A DNA stretch of 64,000 bases, from NCBI GenBank assembly GCA_036499825.1, contig DASYCZ010000012.1, positions 51,579 through 115,578 on the forward strand. The letters run 5' to 3'. Origin of the DNA: Paradevosia sp036499825. GTDB lineage: Bacteria; Pseudomonadota; Alphaproteobacteria; Rhizobiales; Devosiaceae. The notes beneath the pieces are model-generated. The model searched no databases and was not told the DNA's origin. It was given only the letters and a program-made list of their open reading frames with translations. The position numbers and the translations under genes are program-made. Position 1 is the stretch's first letter; each line of letters begins with the position of its first letter. Shown one piece after another: positions 1 through 8,051 of the stretch.

Positions 1-44
1 GCATTCAGGAGGATTACTTCTTTGTCCGGTTGCGGACCCGCCCC

Positions 45-210
45 ACACCCCAGCCCTCTCCCCGGAGGGGCGAGGGGGCAAATTTGCAAGATTCGCTAGG
101 CTTTTATTCCTCTATCCGCCACAGCGCTCCCGGTCACCTCTCCCCTTCGGGGAGAGGTCGACGCGTAGCGGCGGGTGAGGGGGAGCCACCGACATTTTAG
201 GATGACACCT
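45..210. repeat. Interspersed mosaic repeat, modules M4 and M2
   Basis: The gap before the sulfatase gene is filled by two modules that recur elsewhere in the window. Module M4 (about 45-115) has the hairpin CTCTCCCCGGAGGGGCGAGG. Module M2 (about 135-200) has a stem CCTCTCCCC / GGGGAGAGG followed by TCGACGCG, GGGTGAGGGG and GAGCCACCGACATTTT. The same blocks appear near 2.5, 13.8, 38.4-38.9 and 60.4-60.7 kb. No gene is visible in positions 1-254. Confidence 0.8.
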
Positions 211-254
211 TCCCCTCCCCTGTCGTTGCGGCCCGATCGCAGGGGCCACACCCC

Positions 255-1772
255 CTACCCCTTCGGCATCAACGACTCGACCACCTGGTCGATACCAAAG
301 CTGGCCGAACGAGCCCTCGGTGGGAACTCCTTGAAGCTTTCCAGCCATTGCTCGACGATCGGGCCGGCGGAATAGAGCAGGAAGTTCTGCTGGAGGAACC
401 AGTCATCATATTTGAAGCTCACCTCCCCGGCTTCGAAGGGATCGCTGCGCAGGTTGAAGAATTTGGGGATGCGCATCGTCGAGAACGGCTCACGCCAGGC
501 ATCGAGCCCTTCGGCGCGCTGCTCCATGAAGACGATCTTCCAGTCCCTGATGCGCAGCGCCAAAAGGTCGCCGTCATCGCTCCAATAGAGGAAGCCTTCT
601 CGCGGGGATTTTTCTTCCCTGCCGGAAAGGAACGGCATCAGGTTGAAGCCGTCGAGATGCACCTTGACGGATTTGTCGCCGATCTTGGCGCCCTTCTTGA
701 CCTTCTCGACAAGGCCGGTATCGCCATTGGCAGCCGCGAATGTGGGGATGAAGTCCTGCAGCGAGCAGATGTCGTTGATGACGCGGCCGGGCTCGATCAC
801 GCCGGGCCAGCGCATGACGCAGGGAACGCGCCAGCCTCCTTCCCAATTGGTGTCTTTCTCACCGCGGAACGGGCTGGCGCCGCCATCGGGCCAGGTGCAC
901 TTTTCGGCGCCGTTGTCGGTGGTGAAAACCACGATGGTGTTGTCCCTGACCCCCAGCGCATCGAGCTTGTCGAGAAGCTGCCCCACATGCAGGTCAAGTT
1001 CCACCATGCCGTCCGGATAGGTGCCGAGGCCGGTCTTGCCGTCCGATTCCGGCTTGAGATGAGTGAACACATGCATGCGGGTGGTGTTCATGTAGCAGAA
1101 CCAGGGTGCCCCCTCTTTGGTCTTGCGCTCCATGAAATCGAGCGCCGAGTTCAAAAATTCCTCGTCGACGGTTTCCATGCGCTTTCTGGTGAGAGGGCCG
1201 GTATTGTCGATCACCTGCTTGCCCACACGGCCGAAATGCGGATCGACGGTGGCGTCGTCCTTTTGGGTGGCCTTGCACTTCAAGACACCGCGCGGCCCGA
1301 ATTTCTCGGTGAACCGCTTATCCTTCGGCCAATTGGGATATTCGGGCTCTTCCTCGGCATTGAGATGGTAGAGATTGCCGAAGAACTCATCGAACCCGTG
1401 CACCGTGGGCAGGTGTTCGTTGCGGTCGCCGAGATGGTTCTTGCCGAACTGCCCGGTGGCATAGCCATAGGATTTGAGGAACTCGGCGATGGTGGGGTCC
1501 TTGGCGCTGAGCCCCAGGGTGGCGCCCGGCATGCCCACCTTGGTGAGGCCGGTGCGGATCGGCGATTGTCCGGTGATGAAGGCGGCGCGGCCGGCCGTGC
1601 AGCTCTGCTGGCCGTAAAAATCGGTGAAGTTGGCGCCTTCCTTGGCGATCCTGTCGATATTGGGCGTGCGGTAGCCCATGATGCCGTTGTTGTTGCAGCT
1701 GATGTTGAACCAGCCGATGTCGTCGCTCATGATGAACAGAATGTTGGGCTTGTCAGTCTTCGGGTTTGCCAT
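255..1772 (-). CDS. Arylsulfatase-family hydrolase
   Basis: A 505-residue type I sulfatase, expected to hydrolyse a sulfate ester; the substrate cannot be read from sequence. The alkaline-phosphatase-like fold signs are present: a metal-binding SDD at residues 16-18, the maturation motif C-T-A-G-R at 58-62 whose Cys58 is normally oxidised to formylglycine, a GKNHLGD block near 113 and TTDNGAE near 288. ATG 1772 is chosen over the in-frame TTG at 1778. No signal peptide is obvious, which is unusual for sulfatases acting on polymers. No formylglycine-generating enzyme or transporter lies beside it, so it stands alone between repeats. Confidence 0.9.
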   Translation of the reverse strand: MANPKTDKPNILFIMSDDIGWFNISCNNNGIMGYRTPNIDRIAKEGANFTDFYGQQSCTAGRAAFITGQSPIRTGLTKVGMPGATLGLSAKDPTIAEFLKSYGYATGQFGKNHLGDRNEHLPTVHGFDEFFGNLYHLNAEEEPEYPNWPKDKRFTEKFGPRGVLKCKATQKDDATVDPHFGRVGKQVIDNTGPLTRKRMETVDEEFLNSALDFMERKTKEGAPWFCYMNTTRMHVFTHLKPESDGKTGLGTYPDGMVELDLHVGQLLDKLDALGVRDNTIVVFTTDNGAEKCTWPDGGASPFRGEKDTNWEGGWRVPCVMRWPGVIEPGRVINDICSLQDFIPTFAAANGDTGLVEKVKKGAKIGDKSVKVHLDGFNLMPFLSGREEKSPREGFLYWSDDGDLLALRIRDWKIVFMEQRAEGLDAWREPFSTMRIPKFFNLRSDPFEAGEVSFKYDDWFLQQNFLLYSAGPIVEQWLESFKEFPPRARSASFGIDQVVESLMPKG

Positions 1773-1953
1773 TTTCAACTCGCTCTACTGTTGACGATAG
1801 GGAGACGGAGACGTGGCGGATATCGGGGGCATGCGCCGGCCGGCGCCGCCGGGCGCCCGGGCTTCGGCGGGGTAAAACTTGCGTGCGTCCGCTGGCATTG
1901 CGGGGGCGCAGATGGGATGGTGCAGGAAGTGTTAATGCCACCCGGAGAGAGCT

Positions 1954-2169
1954 GTGCTGCTCGACGTCAATGATTTCGGCGGGGGCCAGCCCGGCCCCTT
2001 CTGCCCTTCCTGCAAGCGTCCCCTGGCGGACGAGCGCACCATGCATATCGTTTTCGAAACCGATCCCCATGGCTTCAAGGGGCTGAGCGGGCACTACCAT
2101 GCCGCTTGCGGCAGGCCCTTCGCATCGATGGCCAATGCGCTGAACCAGCTGTCGCGGCCGCGCCGCTAG
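1954..2169 (+). CDS. Small Cys-rich protein (putative zinc-binding)
   Basis: A 71-residue ORF with a GTG start preceded by a good ribosome binding site, GGAGAGA at 1943-1949. It carries C-P-S-C near residue 17 and H-Y-H-A-A-C near residue 48, a spacing that fits one Cys/His zinc site. I do not recognise the family. It diverges from the sulfatase gene with about 180 bp between the starts. Calling it a real gene rests on the ribosome binding site and the paired Cys/His motif; its function is unknown. Confidence 0.6.
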   Translation: MLLDVNDFGGGQPGPFCPSCKRPLADERTMHIVFETDPHGFKGLSGHYHAACGRPFASMANALNQLSRPRR

Positions 2170-2485
2170 GCTCAATTCAGCAGTTCGGGGAGAAAAGCTG
2201 GCCATCACGCGGCCCGCTGGCCGGCATGCCTGCCCAGCGTGGTGCTTCGCCCAAAGCACCATAAGTGTTGCGGCAATAAAGTCTGGGGAAGCGGCTCTCA
2301 AATCCACAACATTCTCCTCGCGCGTTTCCGCGCCAGTATATTGTGTGAGGCCTGGAGTTTAATTTATCCGCCAATGGCGTCATTGCAAAGCCTGAACTGA
2401 ACAGTATTCGCGATGAACTTAGCTCTACATCATCGTAAATTTGCTGATTGCCGCGGAGTGTGGATTTCGGTTGTGGGTGGTCTCA

Positions 2486-2595
2486 TCCTTCTTCTGTGCT
2501 CGCCGCACCTCCGCTCACCCCGACCCTCTCCCCGGAGGGGCGAGGGGGCAACGAGCAAGAGCCGGCAGGCTCCTGGCTATTTCCTCTATCCTTCG
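2486..2595 (+). repeat. Interspersed mosaic repeat, modules M3 and M4
   Basis: The stretch matches the 38.7 kb copy: a TCTCATC...GTGCTCG...CACC block (M3) runs into CTCACCCC-GACC-CTCTCCCCGGAGGGGCGAGG and then GCAAGAGCC-GGCAGGC (M4). It lies between the small Cys-rich gene and grpE. Confidence 0.75.
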
Positions 2596-2620
2596 TAGCC
2601 CTCCAAGCCCCATTACTCCC

Positions 2621-2655
2621 CAAAACAAAAAGCCCCGGACCATCGGTCCAGGGCT
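2621..2655 (-). terminator. Rho-independent terminator of grpE
   Basis: Read on the minus strand, a stem of AGCCC-GGACC against GGTCC-GGGCT with one mismatch and a 3-nt loop (2631-2655) is followed by TTTTGTTTT (2622-2630). It lies 24 bp after the grpE stop codon. Confidence 0.9.
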
Positions 2656-2678
2656 CGCAAATTCTCGCGTCAAATCGC

Positions 2679-3260
2679 CTAGACGCTTTTGTCGATGCTT
2701 TCGGTGTCGCCGCTGACCTTGGGGCCGCCCTTGGCGATGCCCACCATGGCGGGGCGGAGGATACGGTCGCCGATGGCGAAGCCGGCCTGCACCACCTGCA
2801 CCACCGTGCCTTCCGGCCGGCTGGGGTCGGGAACCTCGAACATGGCCTGGTGCTTGTGCGGGTCGAACTTCTGCCCGTCCGCCTCGATCGGCTTGACGCC
2901 GTGCTTGGCCAGCAACCGCTGCATCTCGCGCTCGGTCATCTCGATGCCGTCGATCAGCGATCGCAGCGTGCCGTCGGCAGTGTCGCGGGCTTCGGCGGGC
3001 AACACCATCAGCGCCCGGCTCAGCGAATCGGTGGCCGTCAGCATGTCGCGCGCAAAGCCGGCGATCGCATAGGTGCGCGTATCGGCGATCTCGCGCTCGG
3101 TACGCTTGCGCAGGTTTTCCATCTCGGCCGCCAGCCGCAGCAGGCGGTCCTTGAGGTCGGAATTCTCGGTGCGCAGCGCTTCCGTCGGATCAGCTTCCGG
3201 CGTTTCGATCGCGATATCGTTGTCCGGGGCGGCGCCGGCCGCGGTCTCGTCACTCATCAT
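2679..3260 (-). CDS. grpE: Nucleotide exchange factor GrpE
   Basis: Cytosolic co-chaperone that releases ADP from DnaK. The protein has about 193 residues. An acidic N-terminus is followed by a long coiled coil (about 30-110, rich in L, E and R with ENLRKR) and the C-terminal beta domain with the family signature region VKPIEADGQKFDP...HQAM and IGDRILRPAMVGIA. Two adjacent ATGs (3260 and 3257) could serve as start; the reading frame continues upstream without a better site. It lies downstream of hrcA on the same strand with a 132-bp gap, the usual alphaproteobacterial order, and ends at a strong terminator. Confidence 0.96.
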   Translation of the reverse strand: MMSDETAAGAAPDNDIAIETPEADPTEALRTENSDLKDRLLRLAAEMENLRKRTEREIADTRTYAIAGFARDMLTATDSLSRALMVLPAEARDTADGTLRSLIDGIEMTEREMQRLLAKHGVKPIEADGQKFDPHKHQAMFEVPDPSRPEGTVVQVVQAGFAIGDRILRPAMVGIAKGGPKVSGDTESIDKSV

Positions 3261-3392
3261 GGCGTTATCGTCCGCATTTCGTTTGTCTGGGGATTGCGCC
3301 CGATATCGGCCAACGGCGCGCACAATTCAAGGCCCTCGGCGCACCATGGGTCCGATTGCGCCATGGGGCAACGTCTGGCGGCGCCTTGGGTT

Positions 3393-4475
3393 TCAGCCTT
3401 TGCGCACCATCATGCGGGAAATCACATGCGCCGTGTAGTCGACCACCGGCACGATGCGCGCATAGTTGAGCCGCGTCGGCCCGATGACGCCGAGCACGCC
3501 CACCACCTTGTCGTTGGCGTCCTTGTAGGGGCTGAGGATCACCGACGACCCGGACAGCGAAAACAGCTTGTTCTCCGAGCCGATGAAGATGCGCACGCCC
3601 TGCGCCATTTCGGCATCGCCCAGGAGCTCCAAGAGCCCATCCTTGCTTTCCAGTTCGTCGAACAGCTGCCGCACCCGCAGCAGGTCGTCCGACGCCATGG
3701 CGTCGTTGATGAGGTTGGCCCTGCCGCGCACGATCACCGTGGGATGCGCCGCGCTCAATGGCGTCGAGAGTGTCGCGAGCCCCGTATCCACCAGCTTTTG
3801 CGTCAATTCGTCGAGTTCGGCACGCTGCTCGGCCCGTTGCTTGATGAGTGCTGCCCGGGCTTCCGCCAGCGTGCGCCCCACCACATGATGGGCGAGATAA
3901 TTGCTCGCCTGCGTCAAGGCGCCGGGCGTGAGGCCGGCGGGCAGCAGCACGATGCGGTTTTCCACCTGCCCGTCCTCGCCCACCAGGATCGCCATGGCGC
4001 GTTCGGCGTCGAGCCGCACGAATTCGATATGCTTGAGCACCATGTCGGCCTTGGCGGCGATGACGACGCCGGCGCCCTGGCTGAGGCCGGAGAGCACCTG
4101 GCTCGCCTCGGTCAGCAGGTCCTCGATCTGGCCCTGGCTCGCCGGGCCCTCGATATGCTTGGAAATCTGCGCCCGCTCGCGCTCATCGACATCGCCGATC
4201 TCCAGCATCGCGTCGACGAAGAACCTCAGGCCGCGTTGCGTCGGGGCCCGTCCAGCCGACGTGTGGGGGGCGGCGATCAGACCCAGATCCTCCAGATCGG
4301 CCATGACATTGCGCACCGAAGCCGGCGACAACCCCATCTGCAGCATCTTCGACAGATCGCGCGACCCGACCGGCATGCCGGTGTCGAGATAACGTTCGAC
4401 GATCTTCTTGAAAATGTCCTGGCTGCGGTGGTTGAGCACGGCCAGGAAGTCTTCGGGTGATTGCACCATGGGCAT
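3393..4475 (-). CDS. hrcA: Heat-inducible transcription repressor HrcA
   Basis: A 360-residue repressor that binds CIRCE operators, classically in front of groESL. The N-terminal winged helix is visible (VGSRDLS...SPASVRNVMADLEDLGL...H-T-S-A-G-R-A-P-T at about 38-80), followed by the GAF-like and insertion domains. The start is ATG 4475 or ATG 4469. The gene diverges from rph. I see no CIRCE element in the 137-bp upstream gap, so autoregulation through CIRCE is not supported here. A sigma70-type promoter ends only 3-9 bp from the start codons, so the mRNA may have almost no leader. Confidence 0.96.
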   Translation of the reverse strand: MPMVQSPEDFLAVLNHRSQDIFKKIVERYLDTGMPVGSRDLSKMLQMGLSPASVRNVMADLEDLGLIAAPHTSAGRAPTQRGLRFFVDAMLEIGDVDERERAQISKHIEGPASQGQIEDLLTEASQVLSGLSQGAGVVIAAKADMVLKHIEFVRLDAERAMAILVGEDGQVENRIVLLPAGLTPGALTQASNYLAHHVVGRTLAEARAALIKQRAEQRAELDELTQKLVDTGLATLSTPLSAAHPTVIVRGRANLINDAMASDDLLRVRQLFDELESKDGLLELLGDAEMAQGVRIFIGSENKLFSLSGSSVILSPYKDANDKVVGVLGVIGPTRLNYARIVPVVDYTAHVISRMMVRKG

Positions 4476-4478
4476 TTC

Positions 4479-4507
4479 GATAAAGCTTGAGCGATTAACG
4501 CTGTCAA
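4479..4507 (-). promoter_or_regulatory. Sigma70-type promoter of hrcA-grpE
   Basis: On the minus strand TTGACA (4507-4502), a 17-bp spacer and TTTATC (4484-4479) precede hrcA. The expected transcription start falls between or on the two candidate ATGs, leaving no room for a Shine-Dalgarno sequence. Confidence 0.6.
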
Positions 4508-4612
4508 CTCATTTAAGGGCAAACGCAGGGCCCGCCAAGCGCCGCCGCCTTGTGAGCGCCCCCCCGAAGGGTTAAGAGGCGGTTAACGTCTAAAACCCAA
4601 GGTGATTTGCCG

Positions 4613-5329
4613 ATGCGCCCATCCGGACGCCAAGCCGACGAAATGCGGGCCGTGACCATCGAGCGCGGCGTCGCCCCCAAGGCCGAGGGCTCGTGCCTCG
4701 TGGCCTTCGGTTCGACCCGCGTGCTCGTCACCGCCAGCGTCGAGACCAGCCTGCCGTCCTGGCGGCGCGGTCAGGGCCTGGGCTGGGTCACCGCCGAATA
4801 TGGCATGCTGCCGCGCGCCACCGGCACCCGCACCCGGCGCGAGGCCGCCGCCGGCAAGCAGTCCGGCCGCACCCAGGAAATCCAGCGCCTCATCGGCCGG
4901 AGCCTGCGCGCCGTGGTCGACATGGCGGCGCTGGGCGAAAACCAGGTCATTCTCGATTGCGACGTGCTGGAAGCCGATGGCGGCACCCGCACCGCCTCGA
5001 TCACCGGCGCCTATGTGGCGCTCGCCGATGCCATCGCCTGGATGACCGAGCGCAACCTCACCAAGGGCGCCCCGCTGCGCGACACCGTCGCGGCCGTCTC
5101 CTGCGGCATCTATCGCGGCACCCCCGTCCTCGATCTCGATTATCTCGAAGACGTCGAGGCCCATACGGACGCCAATTTCGTCATGACCGGCACCGGCCGG
5201 TTCGTCGAGATCCAGGGCACCGCCGAACAGGCGCCGTTCTCGCGCGCCGAACTCGAAACCCTCATGGGCCTTGCCGAAAAGGGCATCGGCGAGCTGACGG
5301 CCCTGCAGCAGACGGCGTTGTCGGCCTGA
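4613..5329 (+). CDS. rph: Ribonuclease PH
   Basis: A phosphate-dependent 3'-5' exoribonuclease that trims tRNA 3' ends, acting as a hexamer of dimers in the cytosol. The 238 residues match the usual family length. The N-terminal block MRPSGRQADEMR, the GSCLVAFGSTRVL strand and the TRTRRE...GKQSGRTQEIQRLIGRSLR phosphate-binding region are all present. ATG 4613 is preferred over TTG 4607 because AAGGTGAT (4599-4606) sits just upstream. It diverges from hrcA and its TGA overlaps the rdgB ATG (TGATG). Confidence 0.97.
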   Translation: MRPSGRQADEMRAVTIERGVAPKAEGSCLVAFGSTRVLVTASVETSLPSWRRGQGLGWVTAEYGMLPRATGTRTRREAAAGKQSGRTQEIQRLIGRSLRAVVDMAALGENQVILDCDVLEADGGTRTASITGAYVALADAIAWMTERNLTKGAPLRDTVAAVSCGIYRGTPVLDLDYLEDVEAHTDANFVMTGTGRFVEIQGTAEQAPFSRAELETLMGLAEKGIGELTALQQTALSA

Positions 5330-5985
5330 TGGCGCCCCGGCTCACATTGCGGGCAGGCGACCGGCTGGTGATTGCCACCCACAATGCCGGCAAGCTCACC
5401 GAATTCCGCGAACTGTTCGAGCCGTTCGATCTCGACCTGGTTTCGGCGGGCGAACTCGGCCTGCCCGAGCCCGACGAAACCGGCACCACCTTTGTCGAGA
5501 ATGCCCGCCTCAAGGCCCATGCGGCCGCCAGGGGCTCGGGGCTTTTGGCGCTGTCCGACGATTCAGGCCTGTGCGTGGATGCGCTCGATGGCCGCCCCGG
5601 CGTCTATACGGCCAACTGGGCGGGCGTGCGCCCCGATGGCGGCCGCGATTTCGCCGTCGGCATGCGCCGCGTCGAGGATTCGCTGCAGGCCGTGGGCGCC
5701 AACACCCCGGCCCAGCGCCGCGGCTCATTCCACGCCACGCTCTGCCTCGCTTCGCCCGATGGTACCGATGATGTCTATGTGGGCGTCGTTCCCGGCACCC
5801 TGGTCTGGCCGCCGCGCGGCGACATGGGCCACGGCTTCGATCCCGTCTTCATGCCCGATGGCTACGACATCACGTTCGGGCAGATGGCGCCTGAGACCAA
5901 GCATTCCTGGACGCCCGGCGCCACGGGCCTGTCGCACCGCGCCCGCGCCTTCGCCAAGCTCGTGGAGACCGCCATTGTCAAATAG
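5329..5985 (+). CDS. rdgB: Non-canonical purine NTP pyrophosphatase (RdgB/HAM1)
   Basis: Removes ITP, dITP and XTP from the nucleotide pool by hydrolysis to monophosphates. The 218-residue protein has the N-terminal THNAGKLTEF substrate motif, the SDDSGL metal-binding motif near residue 80, and the C-terminal SHRARAF motif of the Ham1 family. The start ATG overlaps the rph stop, implying translational coupling, and the gene end overlaps the hemW start. All three genes likely form one transcript. Confidence 0.97.
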   Translation: MAPRLTLRAGDRLVIATHNAGKLTEFRELFEPFDLDLVSAGELGLPEPDETGTTFVENARLKAHAAARGSGLLALSDDSGLCVDALDGRPGVYTANWAGVRPDGGRDFAVGMRRVEDSLQAVGANTPAQRRGSFHATLCLASPDGTDDVYVGVVPGTLVWPPRGDMGHGFDPVFMPDGYDITFGQMAPETKHSWTPGATGLSHRARAFAKLVETAIVK

Positions 5986-7177
5986 CGCCCGCATCCACAC
6001 CGATACCGTCTATTCGGACAACGGCGCCCGCTTCAATTCCCTGTTCGGGGTCTATGTGCACTGGCCGTTCTGCGCCGCCAAATGCCCCTATTGCGACTTC
6101 AACAGCCACGTGCATCGCGGCCCCTTCGATGAAGCCGCCTATCTGGCCTCCTATCGCCGCGAGATCGCCGCCACCGCCGCCCGCGCGCCGGGCCGCAAGG
6201 TGCAGTCGATCTTCTTTGGCGGCGGCACGCCCTCGCTGATGGACCCCAGGACCGTCGCCGGCATTCTGGATGCCATCGCCGAACACTGGACCATCGATGA
6301 TCGCGCCGAGATCACGCTCGAGGCCAACCCGACCAGCGTCGAGGCCGACCGCTTTCGCGGCTACAAGGCTGCCGGCGTCAACCGCGTCTCGCTCGGCGTG
6401 CAATCGCTGCGCGACAAGCCGCTGGCCGATCTCGGCCGCCGCCATACGGTGGACGAAGCCGTCGCGGCGGTGCGCCTGGCGCAATCGATCTTCGAGCGCT
6501 CCAGCTTCGATCTCATCTATGCCCGTCCGCACCAGACGCTCGACGATTGGCGCGATGAGCTGACCGAGGCGCTGTGGATGGCCCAGGGCCATATCTCGCT
6601 CTACCAGCTCACCATCGAGCAGGGCACGCGCTATTTCGACCTGCACAAGGCCGGCAAGCTCAAGATGCCCGACGAGGATCTGAGCGCCGATTTCTACGAA
6701 TTGACCCAGGAACTGGCGACCGCCGCTGGCCTTCCGGCCTACGAGATTTCCAACCACGCCCGCCCCGGACAGGAAAGCCGCCACAACCTCACCTACTGGC
6801 GCTATGGCGAATATGCGGGCATCGGCCCGGGCGCCCATGGCCGCCTGGTGCTCAACAATGAGCGCCACGCCACCGCCGCCGAAAAACTCCCCTTCGACTG
6901 GCAGGCGCGCGTCACCGCCAAGGGCGATGGCCTGGTCACCGACGATGTTCTCACCTGGGAAGAGCAGGGCGACGAATTCCTCGTCATGGGGCTGCGCCTG
7001 CGCGAAGGCATCGATCCGCAGCGCTATGCGGCCCTGTCGGGGCGGCGCATCGACGCCCGCCAGATCGCCACGCTCAAGGGTTATGGCTTCGTCGAGACCC
7101 TGCCCAACGGCAATCTGCGTGTCACCGATCGCGGCTGGCCCGTGCTCGACGCCGTCGTCGCCGATCTCGCCGCCTAG
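5975..7177 (+). CDS. hemW: Radical SAM heme chaperone HemW (oxygen-independent coproporphyrinogen oxidase-like)
   Basis: A radical SAM protein of about 400 residues thought to bind and deliver heme; older annotations call it HemN-like. The cluster motif C-A-A-K-C-P-Y-C follows VYVHWPF near residue 33. FFGGGTPSL and the LIYARPHQT block (HemW-type) are present, and the C-terminal HemN domain is complete. No ATG is available at the right place; TTG 5975, overlapping rdgB by 11 bp, is the best start. It follows rph and rdgB as in many Hyphomicrobiales. Confidence 0.93.
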   Translation: MSNSARIHTDTVYSDNGARFNSLFGVYVHWPFCAAKCPYCDFNSHVHRGPFDEAAYLASYRREIAATAARAPGRKVQSIFFGGGTPSLMDPRTVAGILDAIAEHWTIDDRAEITLEANPTSVEADRFRGYKAAGVNRVSLGVQSLRDKPLADLGRRHTVDEAVAAVRLAQSIFERSSFDLIYARPHQTLDDWRDELTEALWMAQGHISLYQLTIEQGTRYFDLHKAGKLKMPDEDLSADFYELTQELATAAGLPAYEISNHARPGQESRHNLTYWRYGEYAGIGPGAHGRLVLNNERHATAAEKLPFDWQARVTAKGDGLVTDDVLTWEEQGDEFLVMGLRLREGIDPQRYAALSGRRIDARQIATLKGYGFVETLPNGNLRVTDRGWPVLDAVVADLAA

Positions 7178-7256
7178 AGGGCTTCGCGCTTGATCGCGGC
7201 TTGGTCGCGTTTTTCGAACCGGAAAAGTGACATTCCGTTTTCCTGAAAGCGCTCTA
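7176..7256. repeat. Dispersed repeat family B, copy 1 (degenerate)
   Basis: The block GCTTGATCGCGG...TCGCGTTTTTCG-AACCGGAAAAGTGACATTCCG-TTTTCCTGAAAGCGCTCTA aligns with copies at about 12931-13032 and 52338-52438. All three share the core GGAAAAGTG-CAT-CCACTTTTCC-GAAA-GCGCTCT, an imperfect palindrome. It fills the convergent gap between hemW and the MBL-fold gene. Confidence 0.75.
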
Positions 7257-8051
7257 TTCCAGCGCCCGGATATAGCGTTCGGCCGAGCGCTGAACCGCGC
7301 CCTGCCCGTCTTCGGTCATTACCCGGTCCCACCAGCCGCCATAGAGTTTTTCGAAGGCGAAGGGCATGACCTTGCCGGCGATCGTCCTGACCCTGGCGGC
7401 CGGCAGCGGAATGAGGTTGGGGTAGGAGCGCATGAAGCTCACCCAGCCTTTGTCGGGCACCAGCTGGATGGTGTCGCCGGTGAACAGGGCGCCCTCGCCC
7501 GCCGCCCAGTGCAGCACCGTGCTGCCCTCGAAATGCCCGCCGCAGCGGATCAGCGTCACCCCATCCATCAGCGCCAGCGTCTCCCCGCTCCAGAAGCGGA
7601 TATTGGCCGATGGCCGCATCACATGCGCCCGGTCCGCTTCGTGCAGATAGATCGGCACATCGCCCAGACGCTCGCTCCAGGTGACCATCGCGGCATAGAA
7701 ATGCGGATGCGAGATGGCGATGGCCGCAACGCCCCCCGCTGCCCTGATGCGCCCGACCGTCTCGTCGGTGATCAGCGGCACCATATCCCACAGCACGCCG
7801 CCTTCCGGCCGCATGATGAACAGCGAGCGCTGCCCGATACCCACCGCCGGCGTTACCCCGATGCCGGCGAGCCCCGGCGCCAGAGCGCGCCAGTCATTGT
7901 GGTGGTTGCGGGCGATGGCCTCCATGCTGGTCCAGCGCTGCCCTTCGGCGCCCACATATTGCCGCTCGTCCTCACAGATCGCACAGCGCTCCGGCGGCGT
8001 CGCGGTCTCCGGATACTGGACGCAGCAGGTGGTGCAGATCCATGCCGTCAT
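7254..8051 (-). CDS. MBL-fold metallo-hydrolase-like protein with N-terminal zinc ribbon
   Basis: 265 residues. The N-terminus has two Cys pairs (C-T-T-C near 6-9 and C-A-I-C near 22-25) that look like a rubredoxin-type or zinc-ribbon knuckle. The rest resembles a metallo-beta-lactamase fold, with SHPHFY standing where HxHxDH is expected, HEADRAH, GGHFEGS and FTGDTIQ. The metal site is therefore partly degenerate (no DH after HPH). Substrate unknown. Its ATG overlaps the TGA of the upstream lipoprotein gene by 4 bp, so the two are translated together. Confidence 0.8.
   Translation of the reverse strand: MTAWICTTCCVQYPETATPPERCAICEDERQYVGAEGQRWTSMEAIARNHHNDWRALAPGLAGIGVTPAVGIGQRSLFIMRPEGGVLWDMVPLITDETVGRIRAAGGVAAIAISHPHFYAAMVTWSERLGDVPIYLHEADRAHVMRPSANIRFWSGETLALMDGVTLIRCGGHFEGSTVLHWAAGEGALFTGDTIQLVPDKGWVSFMRSYPNLIPLPAARVRTIAGKVMPFAFEKLYGGWWDRVMTEDGQGAVQRSAERYIRALE

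Larger units (their letters stand above)
2170..2678. other. Gene-free gap of about 500 bp
   Basis: No convincing gene is seen. The right half holds mosaic repeat modules M3-M4 (about 2486-2595) and then the grpE terminator. The left half (2170-2480) shows nothing I can assign. A 68-codon reading frame at 2177-2383 on the minus strand lacks a ribosome binding site and recognisable content. Confidence 0.6.

Noticed and set aside
348..1973. A 541-codon plus-strand reading frame opposite the sulfatase gene
   Set aside because: It is the antisense shadow of a high-GC gene; its composition is His/Gly/Ala/Glu-rich and shows no family motif, while the minus strand encodes a complete sulfatase.
2177..2383. 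A 68-codon minus-strand frame before grpE
   Set aside because: No ribosome binding site, no recognisable content and low plausibility in a repeat-rich gap.
4476..4612. A CIRCE operator between hrcA and rph
   Set aside because: No TTAGCACTC-N9-GAGTGCTAA-like inverted repeat is present in the gap.
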